Assembly (NCBI GenBank): GCA_035697145.1
Contig: DASSDL010000204.1
Span: forward strand, 1 to 24,518
From: DASQUK01 sp035697145
GTDB taxonomy: Bacteria > Actinomycetota > Acidimicrobiia > Acidimicrobiales > VFJN01
Direction: 5' to 3'
Length of the DNA: 24,518 nucleotides
Position numbers and translations under genes: made by a program. How positions within the stretch are numbered: position 1 is the stretch's first letter; each line of letters begins with the position of its first letter. This document shows, piece after piece, positions 14,341 through 23,526 of this stretch. The notes below the pieces were generated by a model. The model was not told the origin of the DNA. It saw only the letters and a list, made by a program, of their open reading frames with translations, and made no database searches.

Positions 14341-14826
14341 TCAGACCGCCCGGCGCAGGGTGGCGCTCAGGTGGTGTTGGTGCGCCTGGCCGACCGCGCC
14401 CATCGCCAGGTCATAGCGGAGTGTGTCGCCGACGACCTCGACGTCGCGCTGGAGCGTGACCACCGACTTGGCCGTGGCCGAGCCGGCCACTGCCGTCGAC
14501 CGGAGGCGCAACCGGACTCCGGCGGGAAAGGCCTCGACCGTGCCCTCCTCGATCTCGACGATCCCCGTCGGGTGCGCCATCACCAGTTCCACCCGTCCCT
14601 CACCGGCGGGTCGCCAGTATCCGGCCTCGGCGTGCGCCGGCAGACCCGTCGCCAGGTTGACGGTCGCCTGCCGGTAGGCGAGGAACGGCTTGCCCACATG
14701 GCTGAAGGTGACCTCCTCGGAGTAGCGGAAGGGCTCGATGGTTGGATAGCTGCCCTCGCCCTCACCCCGCCAGCTGCCGAGCAGGCCTGCCAGCGGCTGC
14801 ACGTCGGGATGCAAGGGCGGGCTCAC
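14341..14826 (-). CDS. Nitrobindin-like haem-binding protein (FABP family, DUF1794)
   Basis: This 161-residue protein has the ten-stranded beta-barrel signature of nitrobindins: LLGSWRGEGEGSYPTIEPFRYSEEVTF near the N terminus and HHLSATLRRAV at the C terminus, where the haem-binding His lies. Nitrobindins bind ferric haem and can isomerise peroxynitrite to nitrate. The start is GTG 14826. No Shine-Dalgarno is seen, but TACGGT (14834-14839) lies seven bases upstream, consistent with a leaderless transcript; a longer frame upstream would enter the broken gene next door. It lies 59 bp after the end of the pseudogene on the same strand, and 114 bp before fdhD. Confidence 0.85.
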   Translation of the reverse strand: MSPPLHPDVQPLAGLLGSWRGEGEGSYPTIEPFRYSEEVTFSHVGKPFLAYRQATVNLATGLPAHAEAGYWRPAGEGRVELVMAHPTGIVEIEEGTVEAFPAGVRLRLRSTAVAGSATAKSVVTLQRDVEVVGDTLRYDLAMGAVGQAHQHHLSATLRRAV

Positions 14827-14885
14827 ATCGGCGACCGTACCCCGCTGGCCGGGGCTCGCGTCCGAGGCGGTGGCGCCGGGAGCTG

Positions 14886-16646
14886 TCAGCCCGGTGGGGG
14901 CAGGGTCTGGCAGGGTCCGCCGGCGCAGGTGTCGACCAGCACGCCCTGCTCGAGGAAGGTGGTGGCCACCGTGAGCACCTCGAGCTGATCGCGGCCCTGG
15001 CCGTGGGGATCGGTGCCCACCCGGTTGGCCACGTTCCCGAGCGGCGGGGCCGGAGTGTCGAAGTCCCACACCACCAGGTAGGAGCCGTGGCTGTCGGGCA
15101 GCCGCCTGGTCGTGTCGATGCCCCAGAACGGCCGCACGTCGGGACTGCGCCCCGGAGCGAGAGCCGGCACGCGTAGCTCGGCGTCGATGGTGCGGGCCAT
15201 TGCCTCGGTGGCGACGTTAGGCCACCTGATGGTCCCCGAACGCCTCGTACAGCATCACCCGATGCTTCGGGGTCCGCCGGTACGGGTTCCCGGTGAGGTG
15301 CTGGGCGTAGCCGTCGTTCTCGCCCCGATCCCACAGCATCTGCGCCAGCAGGATGGCGAGCTGGCGGTCGACCCAGTCGGGATAGTTGGGGTCGAACACG
15401 ACGCTGAAGGGGTCGAAGTCGACGCTGCGGTCGAGCAGCGTCGAGTAGTTCATGACGGGCACGCCGAGGAACGATCGCGTCCAGTCCTGGGCCACGGCGG
15501 TGACCGCGCCGCCGAGGATCCCTCCCTGGCTCACCCCGTTGATCAGCCGGCCCAGGAACAGGAAGTTGAGCATCGACTGCTGCAGCCGGTCGGGGAGGCC
15601 GCGGAACGCCGACATGTCACCGAGCGCCCTCAGCACCACGCCGATGTCCTCCTCGGACATGCCGATCCACCAGGTCGCGCAGGTGGTGGTGTTGGTGATC
15701 CGGGCGTAGCGGGAGCTGGCCCCCAGGGCCTCGCGCGCGGAACCGAGCAGACCGTGGCCGTAGAGCATCATGCGGGTCGGGTTGGCGGTTCCGTCCGCAT
15801 CGATTGCCGATGTCGGGATGGTGCAGATGAAGCGCGCGGTGTACGTGCCATTGCGGGCGGGGATGGGCGAGCTCCCCGGCCCGGTGCCGTTGTTGAGCAC
15901 CGCCCCGGGCTCTCCGCTGCCGGTCAGGTAGTTGGGGACGTCGAAGGTGCCCGACACCTCGCGGGCGAGGTTGGCCCTGGTGCTGGGCACGTTGCTGGTC
16001 ACGGTGAAGTGGGGCGCAGCCGGCCCAGTTGGCGGAAGGCATCGTCGCGCATGGCCAGCAGGCGCTCGGACAGGTTCTTGCCGCTGGCCACGGTGAAGTC
16101 CCACGCGAGCGCGAGCCCGTCACGGTCGACCCGTGCATATCGCTAGAGACGCCGGAACAGGTCGTCCATGTGGGCGCGCCGGGCCTCGATGGCGTCGATG
16201 CCGGTGTCGAGCCGGTCGCGGTAGGCGCGGAAGACGTCGGATGGCTCGATCGCCTGCCCGGAGCTGTCGACCACGTTGCGGATCGCGACGATGTAGCGGT
16301 GGCCCTCCCGGAAGCTCTCCGCCGGGCGAACGAACAGGAGGCGGTGGGCGTGGTCGGGAGCCCGGCTGTCGAGCTCGGCCCAGTAGGGGTGCCGCCTGCC
16401 GGTCTTGGCGTCGATGACGACGATCGGGGCGTCGCGATCCAACGAGCTGGCCATGTCGGTGATCGGCGCCGCTCCGCTGGCGGCCAGGTCGAGGCCGGGC
16501 AGCAAGGCCACGAGCGCCGACCCCGGCGAGAACCCGTCGTTGCGGTTGAGCTCGGTCGGATCGATGTGGACGCCGGCCGCGTTGGCGGGCGTGGCGTCCG
16601 GGGCGAGGTCGACGCGCCGACCGGTCTGGGCGGACGGGTCGCGCAC
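14886..16646 (-). pseudogene. Broken secreted alpha/beta hydrolase-like gene
   Basis: Three adjoining reading segments on one strand read as one large protein. Segment 1 (16646-16143) has GRRVDLAPDATPANAAGVHI and APITDMASSLDRDAPIVVID; it ends in an in-frame TAG at 16143-16145, after which the same frame continues plausibly as VDRDGLALAWDFTVASGKN. A one-base loss near 16021-16035 moves the frame to segment 2 (down to 15217), which holds YGHGLLG and the nucleophile elbow GVSQGG, both typical of serine hydrolases. A one-base gain near 15217-15220 (stop TAA) restores the original frame for the final part (NVATEAMARTIDAEL to LPPPG, stop 14886). The N-terminal signal region expected of such proteins is missing, and GTG 16646 is merely the first start. 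Sequencing or assembly error is an alternative to true decay. Confidence 0.8.
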
Positions 16647-16696
16647 CGTGAAGTAGTCCGGCTGACGGACGTGGCCAGTCGCGGCATGCTCTGCCC

Positions 16697-17131
16697 GTGG
16701 GGGACGAGTCGCCCGAGCCGCCGCCGCTGACGGTTCCTCGCCTGCTGGGCCGGGGGCTCGCCCTTCATTGCCCGGTGTGTGGTGGGGGTCGGCTGTTCCG
16801 CCGGTGGTTCATCATGGAGGAGCGCTGCCCCCGCTGCGGCTTCCGCCTCGAACGGATCGAGGGACACTGGCTGGGCGCCCTGGGCATCAACACGATCGTC
16901 ACGTTCGCCGCCGTGCTGATCGCGGTCGTGGCCGGCTTCCTCGCCACCTACCCGGGCCCAGTGGCCCCGGCGGTGGTGGCCGTGGTGGCCACGGCCATCA
17001 TCGTCCCCCTTGCCTTCTTCCCGTGGTCCAAGACGTTGTGGAGCGCCATCGATCTCGCCATGCGCCCGCTGGAGCCCGACGACGACGTCGACCCCCGCTG
17101 GATCCCGCCGGCTCAGCACCACGAGGCGTAG
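16697..17131 (+). CDS. DUF983 family membrane protein
   Basis: This 144-residue protein has a zinc-ribbon-like pair of CPxC knuckles (C25, C28 in HCPVCGGG; C44, C47 in RCPRCG), followed by two transmembrane helices at about 65-83 and 87-108 and a cytoplasmic-looking acidic tail. This is the DUF983 layout; no activity is established for the family as far as I know. The GTG start at 16697 has no Shine-Dalgarno, and CATGCT lies six bases before it, suggesting a leaderless transcript. It is divergent from the broken hydrolase gene and convergent with the histidine phosphatase. Confidence 0.85.
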   Translation: MGDESPEPPPLTVPRLLGRGLALHCPVCGGGRLFRRWFIMEERCPRCGFRLERIEGHWLGALGINTIVTFAAVLIAVVAGFLATYPGPVAPAVVAVVATAIIVPLAFFPWSKTLWSAIDLAMRPLEPDDDVDPRWIPPAQHHEA

Positions 17132-17139
17132 GTAGGTGC

Positions 17140-17156
17140 GCGGAACCCCGGTCCGC
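17140..17156. terminator. Shared terminator hairpin
   Basis: GCGGA and TCCGC form a 5-bp stem around a seven-base loop in the 24-bp gap between the convergent DUF983 and phosphatase genes, touching the stop codon of the latter. It could serve both directions, although it is weak. Confidence 0.4.
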
Positions 17157-17818
17157 TAGGACAGGCCGACGAGGTGGGCCTGGTCGTTGAAGCGGGCCAG
17201 CTCCCACGAGATCGACCGGTCGCGATAGGGGTTGGCGCCGTGGCGCCACTCGGTGATCGAGGCGTTCTCGGGGCTGAACCAGGCGCGCTCTCGGCCGTCG
17301 TCCTCGCCGATGCCGAGCCAGCGGATCATGGTGTGGACGATCACGCCGCCGTGGCAGGCGACGACGACCGTGGTCCCCCCGTGCCGCTCGACCAGACGGT
17401 CGATCCCGGCGGCGACGCGATCGGCCATCTCCCGCCAGGTCTCGCCGCCCGGATCACGCCGCAGGTCCGGGTGCCAGCCGCCGTCGGGGAAGGGGTAGAG
17501 CCGGTCGTACTCGTTCCAGGGCAGCCCGTCGCCCTCGCCGGGATGGTGCTCGCAGAGGTCGCAGTCCTGCACGACGTCGGGGTCGCCGAGTACCGGCGCC
17601 AGGATCTCGGCGGTCTCGACGGCGCGGGGCATCACGCTGGCGTAGAGGGCCGACGCCTCGCCCAGCTCGTCGGTCGCCTTCCAGCGGTCGCGCAACGCCT
17701 CGACCTGCAGGCGCCCCCGCGCGGACAGCCCGCGGCAACCGACGTGGCCCCCCACGATGCCCAGCTCCTGCGCCCGCGACTCGCCGTGCCGCACCAGCAC
17801 GATCCGGGTCCCGTCCAT
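17156..17818 (-). CDS. Histidine phosphatase family protein (phosphoglycerate mutase-like)
   Basis: This 220-residue protein has the RHGE motif at residues 10-13 (phospho-acceptor H11), a conserved Arg in SVMPRAVETAEIL, and the second catalytic His in VVACHGG. It is of the size of cofactor-dependent phosphatases/mutases; the sequence CDLCEHHPGEGDGLPWNEY in the middle may shape the substrate pocket. The substrate is unknown. ATG 17818 is preceded by GGATGGG and, nine bases upstream, by TAGCGT (17828-17833), a probable -10 box giving a very short leader. It lies downstream of groEL on the same strand but behind several terminator hairpins, so it should be transcribed separately. Confidence 0.88.
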   Translation of the reverse strand: MDGTRIVLVRHGESRAQELGIVGGHVGCRGLSARGRLQVEALRDRWKATDELGEASALYASVMPRAVETAEILAPVLGDPDVVQDCDLCEHHPGEGDGLPWNEYDRLYPFPDGGWHPDLRRDPGGETWREMADRVAAGIDRLVERHGGTTVVVACHGGVIVHTMIRWLGIGEDDGRERAWFSPENASITEWRHGANPYRDRSISWELARFNDQAHLVGLS

Positions 17819-17884
17819 GACCCATCCACGCTATCGGTACCCCTCAGCATCGCCGGCGCGGGATTGCGAGGCAGCGGGGGGAGC

Positions 17885-17916
17885 ACGAGGGGGGACCCTC
17901 CCGGGTCCCCCCTCGT
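17885..17916 (-). terminator. G-rich hairpin downstream of groEL
   Basis: ACGAGGGGGGACCC and GGGTCCCCCCTCGT form a perfect 14-bp stem with a four-base loop. It closes the chain of hairpins behind groEL and shares the GAGGGGGGA core with the livK terminator. It also sits just upstream of the phosphatase gene. Confidence 0.85.
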
Positions 17917-17979
17917 CGTTGGTCGATCCGGCTCCGCCGGTCGACCGACCAACGATGAGTGCCGCCGAAGGGCGGCGCC
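17911..17979 (-). repeat. Structured 3' element, copy B (downstream of groEL)
   Basis: This copy matches 5395-5464 at about 58 of 69 aligned positions with a one-base gap, read on the minus strand. It carries GCCGCC-hairpin (17961-17976) and the identical inner stem CCGGC-GGA-GCCGG (17928-17940). The outer arms GTTGGTCG / CGACCAAC differ from copy A at two positions on each side, and the changes are complementary. It follows the groEL terminator in the groEL direction. Confidence 0.85.
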
Positions 17980-17986
17980 GATTACT

Positions 17987-18013
17987 CGTTCCCGAAGCTC
18001 CGCTTCGGGAACG
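17987..18013 (-). terminator. groEL terminator hairpin
   Basis: CGTTCCCGAAGC and GCTTCGGGAACG form a perfect 12-bp stem with a three-base loop, starting six bases after the groEL stop. No U tract follows. Confidence 0.85.
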
Positions 18014-18018
18014 AAACC

Positions 18019-19644
<1,626 letters not shown>

Positions 19645-19671
19645 CCCTGAATCCCTCCGTTGGGCACGGGG

Positions 19672-19698
19672 TTAGCACTCGATTGATGTGAGTGCTAG
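19672..19698. promoter_or_regulatory. CIRCE operator 1 (HrcA site)
   Basis: TTAGCACTC, nine bases, then GAGTGCTAG matches the CIRCE consensus TTAGCACTC-N9-GAGTGCTAA at 17 of 18 positions. It lies 27 bp upstream of the groEL ATG. TTGACT (minus strand, 19701-19706) between the two CIRCE elements is a probable -35 box; no clear -10 was found. Confidence 0.95.
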
Positions 19699-19716
19699 CC
19701 AGTCAACCACCTCGGA

Positions 19717-19743
19717 TCAGCACTCGCAACACGTGAGTGCTAA
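19717..19743. promoter_or_regulatory. CIRCE operator 2 (HrcA site)
   Basis: TCAGCACTC, nine bases, then GAGTGCTAA matches the CIRCE consensus at 17 of 18 positions. It is centred 45 bp from operator 1 and lies 26 bp beyond the cysO stop. The pair should allow tight repression of groEL. Confidence 0.95.
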
Positions 19744-19769
19744 CCCGATGGGGCGGAGGGAGCCGGGCC

Positions 19770-20045
19770 TCAGCCGCCGGCGACCGCGGGGATGATCGAC
19801 ACCTCGGACCCGTCAGGCACCGGCGTGTCCAGTCCCTCCAGGAACCTGATGTCGTCGTCGGCCACGAACACGTTGACGAAGCGCCGCAGGTTGCCGTCGT
19901 CGTCGAGCAGCCGATCGGCGAAGCCAGGATGAACCTGGTCGAGGCTGGCGAGCACGTCGCGCACGTTGGATCCCTCCAGCGACACCGCGGACTTGCCCGC
20001 CGTGAGGGTGCGCAGCGTGGTCGGGATGCGAACGGAGACGGTCAT
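19770..20045 (-). CDS. cysO: CysO-type ubiquitin-like sulfur carrier
   Basis: This 91-residue protein has the beta-grasp fold of the MoaD/ThiS family and ends in the diglycine that becomes a thiocarboxylate (IIPAVAGG). The whole sequence, for example MTVSVRIPTTLR, RRFVNVFVADDDIRF and the C terminus, resembles mycobacterial CysO, the sulfur donor to CysM for cysteine synthesis from O-phosphoserine, rather than MoaD. AAGGA lies eight bases before ATG 20045. The usual partners mec and cysM are not adjacent: groEL lies downstream and a glycerate kinase gene upstream. The charging enzyme and the acceptor must be encoded elsewhere. A role in another thiocarboxylate-dependent pathway is possible. 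Confidence 0.88.
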   Translation of the reverse strand: MTVSVRIPTTLRTLTAGKSAVSLEGSNVRDVLASLDQVHPGFADRLLDDDGNLRRFVNVFVADDDIRFLEGLDTPVPDGSEVSIIPAVAGG

Positions 20046-20137
20046 GAACTGGTCCTTCGTGCTCTGAGGGCGCAGCGATGCTAACCAACGGCCCGGGGCC
20101 GACCGACATTCCGGCCGGACTGGGTGACCCGATTGAA

Positions 20138-20164
20138 CCGGCATCCGGAACCGCCGGAAGCCGG
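20138..20164 (-). terminator. Probable terminator of the glycerate kinase gene
   Basis: CCGGCATCCGG and CCGGAAGCCGG form a stem of two 5-bp halves around one A-A mismatch with a five-base loop, about 20 bases after the glycerate kinase stop. It lies in the 136-bp gap before cysO. Confidence 0.55.
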
Positions 20165-20181
20165 CACATCCGAACGCAACT

Positions 20182-21180
20182 TCACCTCGGGGCGGCGAGG
20201 ACCTCCGCCGCCACGGCCTCGATGCAGGCCAGCGTGTCGTTGTGGGCGCGCTCGCGGCCGAACCGCTCCACCAGCGAGACGACCTCGAGGCGCTTGCCGG
20301 GCGGGTCGAGGTCGTCGACCACCTCGCCGACTATGGCCACGCACGGGACGCCGAGGGGCGCGGCCAGCCCGACCACGCCGCCGATCACCTTGCCCTCGAA
20401 CGACTGCTGGTCGAGGAAACCCTCGGCGGTGATTACGAGGTCGGCGCCCTCGACCACGTCGTGGAGGTCGACCTCGTCGGCCACGGCCTCGAAGCCCGGC
20501 ACCAGCGACCCGCCGGCGACCGCGAGCCCACCCGCCAGGCCACCGGCGGCGCCGCCACCGTCGAGATCGCGCACGTCGACGCCGAAGTCGGACCGGTAGA
20601 CGTCCGCCAGGCGGTCCAACCGACGCCGGAGCAGCTCCACCTGCGCCGGCGACGCTCCCTTCTGCGGTGCGAACACCTCGGCGGCGTCGACGAACCGGGT
20701 GCGGACGTCGCACAGCACCACCAACTCAAGCCCGCCCAGCCGGTGCAGTGGATACAGCGCCCGCAGCGCCCCGAGCCCCCCGTCGGTGGTGGCCGATCCG
20801 CCCAGGCCTACCAGCACCCGGCGGGCCCCGCTGTCGACGGCGGTGCCGATCAGCTCGCCGGTTCCCACCGTCGACGACGCGACCGGGTCGTTGCCGTCGG
20901 GACCACCGACCAGCCCCAGCCCCGACGCCCGCGCCATCTCGATCACCGCCGTGTGGCCGTCGAGCCGCCACTCGGCCCTGACCGGATCGCCCAGGGGCCC
21001 GGTCACGGACGTGGTGCGGTTGGGCCCGCCCAGCACCTCGAGCGTGCCCTCGCCGCCGTCGGCCAGCGGGACCTCGTCGCAGCTCCAGCCGGCGGCTGCG
21101 GCGGCGCGCCCCAAAGCGGCCGCCACGTCGCGGGCGGTGGCGGTCCCGCGGAGCTTGTCGGGCGCAGCGACGACGCGCAT
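20182..21180 (-). CDS. Glycerate kinase (GlxK/GarK family)
   Basis: This 332-residue protein phosphorylates D-glycerate, in this family typically to 2-phosphoglycerate. Visible blocks are APDKLRGTATARDVA at the N terminus, PLADGGEGT, GLGGSATTDGGLGAL and the C-terminal TAEGFLDQQSFEGKVIGGV; these align with the two-domain family pattern. It is somewhat shorter than the usual ~380 residues, chiefly in the region after DGGEGT. ATG 21180 is preferred because it begins the conserved MRVVAAPDK; an ATG-less extension farther upstream has no family similarity. CACACT (21189-21194) lies eight bases upstream with no Shine-Dalgarno. It diverges from otsA across 71 bp. Confidence 0.88.
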   Translation of the reverse strand: MRVVAAPDKLRGTATARDVAAALGRAAAAAGWSCDEVPLADGGEGTLEVLGGPNRTTSVTGPLGDPVRAEWRLDGHTAVIEMARASGLGLVGGPDGNDPVASSTVGTGELIGTAVDSGARRVLVGLGGSATTDGGLGALRALYPLHRLGGLELVVLCDVRTRFVDAAEVFAPQKGASPAQVELLRRRLDRLADVYRSDFGVDVRDLDGGGAAGGLAGGLAVAGGSLVPGFEAVADEVDLHDVVEGADLVITAEGFLDQQSFEGKVIGGVVGLAAPLGVPCVAIVGEVVDDLDPPGKRLEVVSLVERFGRERAHNDTLACIEAVAAEVLAAPR

Positions 21181-21236
21181 GTGCGGACAGTGTGGCGCAA
21201 TCGCCCGTGCCGGCCCGGGGCCCGGGGACGCGGCAC

Positions 21237-21242
21237 TAGCCT
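21237..21242 (+). promoter_or_regulatory. Candidate -10 box for otsA
   Basis: TAGCCT lies nine bases before the GTG of otsA, matching TAnnnT. Transcription would start two or three bases before the start codon. The same hexamer is found before hemQ. Confidence 0.45.
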
Positions 21243-21251
21243 CGACCACCC

Positions 21252-22628
21252 GTGGATCGCCCCGTCGTCATCGTGTCCAACCGCGGCCCCCTGTCGTTCC
21301 GGCGGGGGGAGCGGGGCGATCTGGTAGCGACCCGCGGGGCCGGAGGACTCGTCTCGGGGCTCCGGCCGGTGGTGGCCGACACGGGCGCGACGTGGATCGC
21401 CGCCGCCATGTCCGAGGGCGATCGCGAGGCGGCGGCCAAGGGCCCGATCGACGCCGAGGACTTCCGGGTCCATCTCGTGGCCCTCGACCGCGAGGCGTTC
21501 AGGCTGGCCAACGACGTGGTGAGCACCCAGGTGCTGTGGTTCGTCCACCACGGGCTCTACGACCTGCCGCGCGCGCCGGCGTTCGGGCGCGACCTGCGTG
21601 ACGCCTGGCTCGCCTACCGGCACGTCAACGAGGCCTTCGCCGACGCCGTGGCCGAGGATGCGCCCGAGGGTGCCGCCGTGCTCGTGCAGGACTACCACCT
21701 GAGCCTGCTGGGCGTGGGCCTGGCCGAGCGCCGGCCCGACCTGGCGGCCGTGCACTTCAGCCACACCCCCTTCGCCACCCCAACCTGGCTGGGGGTGCTT
21801 CCCAGCCACGTGAGCGGCGAGGTGCTGTCGAGCCTCGCCGCCCACCGGGCCTGCGGGTTCCACTCCCGGCGCTGGGCCGACGACTTCCTGGCCTGCTGCC
21901 GCACCACCCTGGCCCTGGCCCCGGCGACGTTCGTCTCGCCGCTGCCCGCCGACGCCGACGACCTGCGGCGCGCCGCCTCGTCTCCGGCCTGCGAGGCCGC
22001 CCTGGCCGAGATCGAGGACCAGGTCGCCGACCGGGCCGTCATCGCCCGTGTGGACCGCATCGAGCTGTCCAAGAACCTGCTGCGCGGGTTCCAGGCCTAC
22101 GACGACCTGCTCGAGCACCAGCCGGAATGGCGGGAGCGGGTCGTGTTCCTGGCGTCGTGCTATCCGTCGCGCACGGCGGTGCCCGCCTACGTCGAGTACC
22201 AACGGGACGTCGAGGCCCTGGTGGACCGGATCAACGGGCGCTGGGCCACTCCCGGATGGACCCCCATCGTCTACGACACCAGCGATGACTACCCGCGCTC
22301 GGTCGCAGCGCTGCGTCGGGCCGACGTGCTGCTCGTCAACCCCATCCGCGACGGGCTCAATCTGGTGGCCAAGGAAGCGGCGATCGTCAACGAGCGCGAC
22401 GTCGTGGTGTGCCTGTCGACCGAGGCCGGGGTGTGGGACGAGCTCAGCGATGCCGTGGTGCAGGTCCAACCGTTCGACGTGGCCGGGACGGCCGACGCCC
22501 TCGCGAAGGCGCTGCGCATGGACGCCGGCGAGCGGCGGTCGCGGGCGGAGCTCCTCCGCAGGCTGGCCGTGGCGCGCCGGCCCGCCGACTGGCTGTCCGA
22601 CCAGCTGGCGGCGGCCAGCGCCGGCTGA
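21252..22628 (+). CDS. otsA: Trehalose-6-phosphate synthase-like GT20 glycosyltransferase
   Basis: This 458-residue protein is a GT20 glycosyltransferase that transfers glucose from a nucleotide sugar to glucose 6-phosphate. The catalytic landmarks of E. coli OtsA can be followed: the SNRGPL Arg, the ATRGAGGLVSGL loop, DYHL, HFSHTPFAT with the active-site His, the Arg/Lys pair in RIELSK (five residues apart, as in the usual RLDYSK) and NPIRDGLNLVAKE. The usual RLDY sequence reads RIEL here, and NERDVVVCLSTEAGVWDEL is at the end. The GTG start at 21252 has no Shine-Dalgarno and a -10 box nine bases upstream. Its convergent neighbour is a trehalose-phosphatase gene, so the two would make trehalose from opposite strands. 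A different acceptor cannot be excluded. Confidence 0.88.
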   Translation: MDRPVVIVSNRGPLSFRRGERGDLVATRGAGGLVSGLRPVVADTGATWIAAAMSEGDREAAAKGPIDAEDFRVHLVALDREAFRLANDVVSTQVLWFVHHGLYDLPRAPAFGRDLRDAWLAYRHVNEAFADAVAEDAPEGAAVLVQDYHLSLLGVGLAERRPDLAAVHFSHTPFATPTWLGVLPSHVSGEVLSSLAAHRACGFHSRRWADDFLACCRTTLALAPATFVSPLPADADDLRRAASSPACEAALAEIEDQVADRAVIARVDRIELSKNLLRGFQAYDDLLEHQPEWRERVVFLASCYPSRTAVPAYVEYQRDVEALVDRINGRWATPGWTPIVYDTSDDYPRSVAALRRADVLLVNPIRDGLNLVAKEAAIVNERDVVVCLSTEAGVWDELSDAVVQVQPFDVAGTADALAKALRMDAGERRSRAELLRRLAVARRPADWLSDQLAAASAG

Positions 22629-22641
22629 TGGCCGGGCACAC

Positions 22642-23442
22642 CTAGGGGGCGCTCGACCGGTCCTGGGCCGACAGGGGCGCCTGGGCGCCCCCCGACGCCA
22701 GTTGCCGCAACAGGTCGAGGACGGCGTCGGGCCCATCCACGACCAGGTCGGCACGCTCGATCAGGTCTCCGGGAGCCTCGGCGCTGGCCACAGCGACCCG
22801 GAGGACTTCCATGCCCCGCGCCTCCAGGCGGTCGAGGGCATCGAACGCCGGCAGGTCACCCCGGTCGTCGCCCACGAAGCACACCGCCTCGACGCCGATG
22901 ACGAGGCTCTGGACCGCCGTCCCCTTGTCGACGGCGACGGGTGGGTGCAGCTCGAAGGACATGCGGGCCCGGCGCATCACCAGTCCCGACCTCTGTGCCT
23001 CTGCCGCCGCCCACTCGCGAACGGCCGGCCCGAGCCCCGGATGCTCCCGGTAGTGGAGTGTGAGCGACAGCCCCTTGGGCTCCACCGCCATGCCCGTCGG
23101 TCCGTCCTCCTTGGCCCGGCGGGCGGCGTCTGCGACCGCTTCCCGCCAGCCGCCGGCGCCCGCATGGTCGGTGCGCACGCCGTCGCGGACGGTCTCGAGA
23201 CCGTAGATCCCGGAGATCACCACACGCGGCGGGAGCAGCGGCTCCAGGAACGACGCCGGGCGCCCCGACACCACCGCCACGACTGCGAACCGCGCGGCCA
23301 GCGCTTCGAGGACCTCTCCGGCCCCGGCCAGCGGGCGCGCCTCGGCGGGCACGTCGACGATGGGCGAGAGCGTGCCGTCGAAGTCGAGCAGCAGCGCCGC
23401 CCGGCCGGGGCGCTCGATGAACGGGGCCAGCTCGTCGCTCAT
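22642..23442 (-). CDS. otsB: Trehalose-6-phosphate phosphatase
   Basis: This 266-residue HAD phosphatase dephosphorylates trehalose 6-phosphate. Motif I is DFDGTL at residues 20-25 (nucleophile D20), motif II is VSGRP, and motifs III/IV are VDKGTAVQ with the conserved Lys and FVGDDRGD. The GIYGLE segment is typical of trehalose-phosphatases. ATG 23442 has no good Shine-Dalgarno; it stands two bases after the end of an 81-bp inverted-repeat structure. The stop lies 13 bp from the stop of otsA on the other strand, so otsA and otsB are convergent and need independent promoters. Two genes upstream on this strand (DUF3263, LytR_C) might read into it. Confidence 0.92.
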   Translation of the reverse strand: MSDELAPFIERPGRAALLLDFDGTLSPIVDVPAEARPLAGAGEVLEALAARFAVVAVVSGRPASFLEPLLPPRVVISGIYGLETVRDGVRTDHAGAGGWREAVADAARRAKEDGPTGMAVEPKGLSLTLHYREHPGLGPAVREWAAAEAQRSGLVMRRARMSFELHPPVAVDKGTAVQSLVIGVEAVCFVGDDRGDLPAFDALDRLEARGMEVLRVAVASAEAPGDLIERADLVVDGPDAVLDLLRQLASGGAQAPLSAQDRSSAP

Positions 23443-23443
23443 G

Positions 23444-23524
23444 TGAGGGTCGATTCCGCCGGACGCGCGTGGGCTCGGTATCCACCGCCCGCGCGACGCG
23501 CATGATCCGCGGAATCGACCCTCA
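23444..23524. repeat. Long inverted repeat between the LytR_C gene and otsB
   Basis: TGAGGGTCGATTCCGC (23444-23459) is perfectly complementary to GCGGAATCGACCCTCA (23509-23524), with a 49-base centre; pairing extends by GGA/TCC past one unpaired C. The centre holds further GC-rich complementarity (CGCGCG..GGGC against GCCCGCGCG). It starts two bases after the stop of the LytR_C gene and ends one base before the otsB ATG, so it could be a terminator, an otsB leader structure, or both. Confidence 0.92.
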
Positions 23525-23526
23525 GA

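Noticed and set aside
16143..16145. Programmed read-through or recoding of TAG in the broken hydrolase gene
   Set aside because: Two further frameshifts in the same gene make decay or sequence error the simpler explanation, and no recoding signal is seen.
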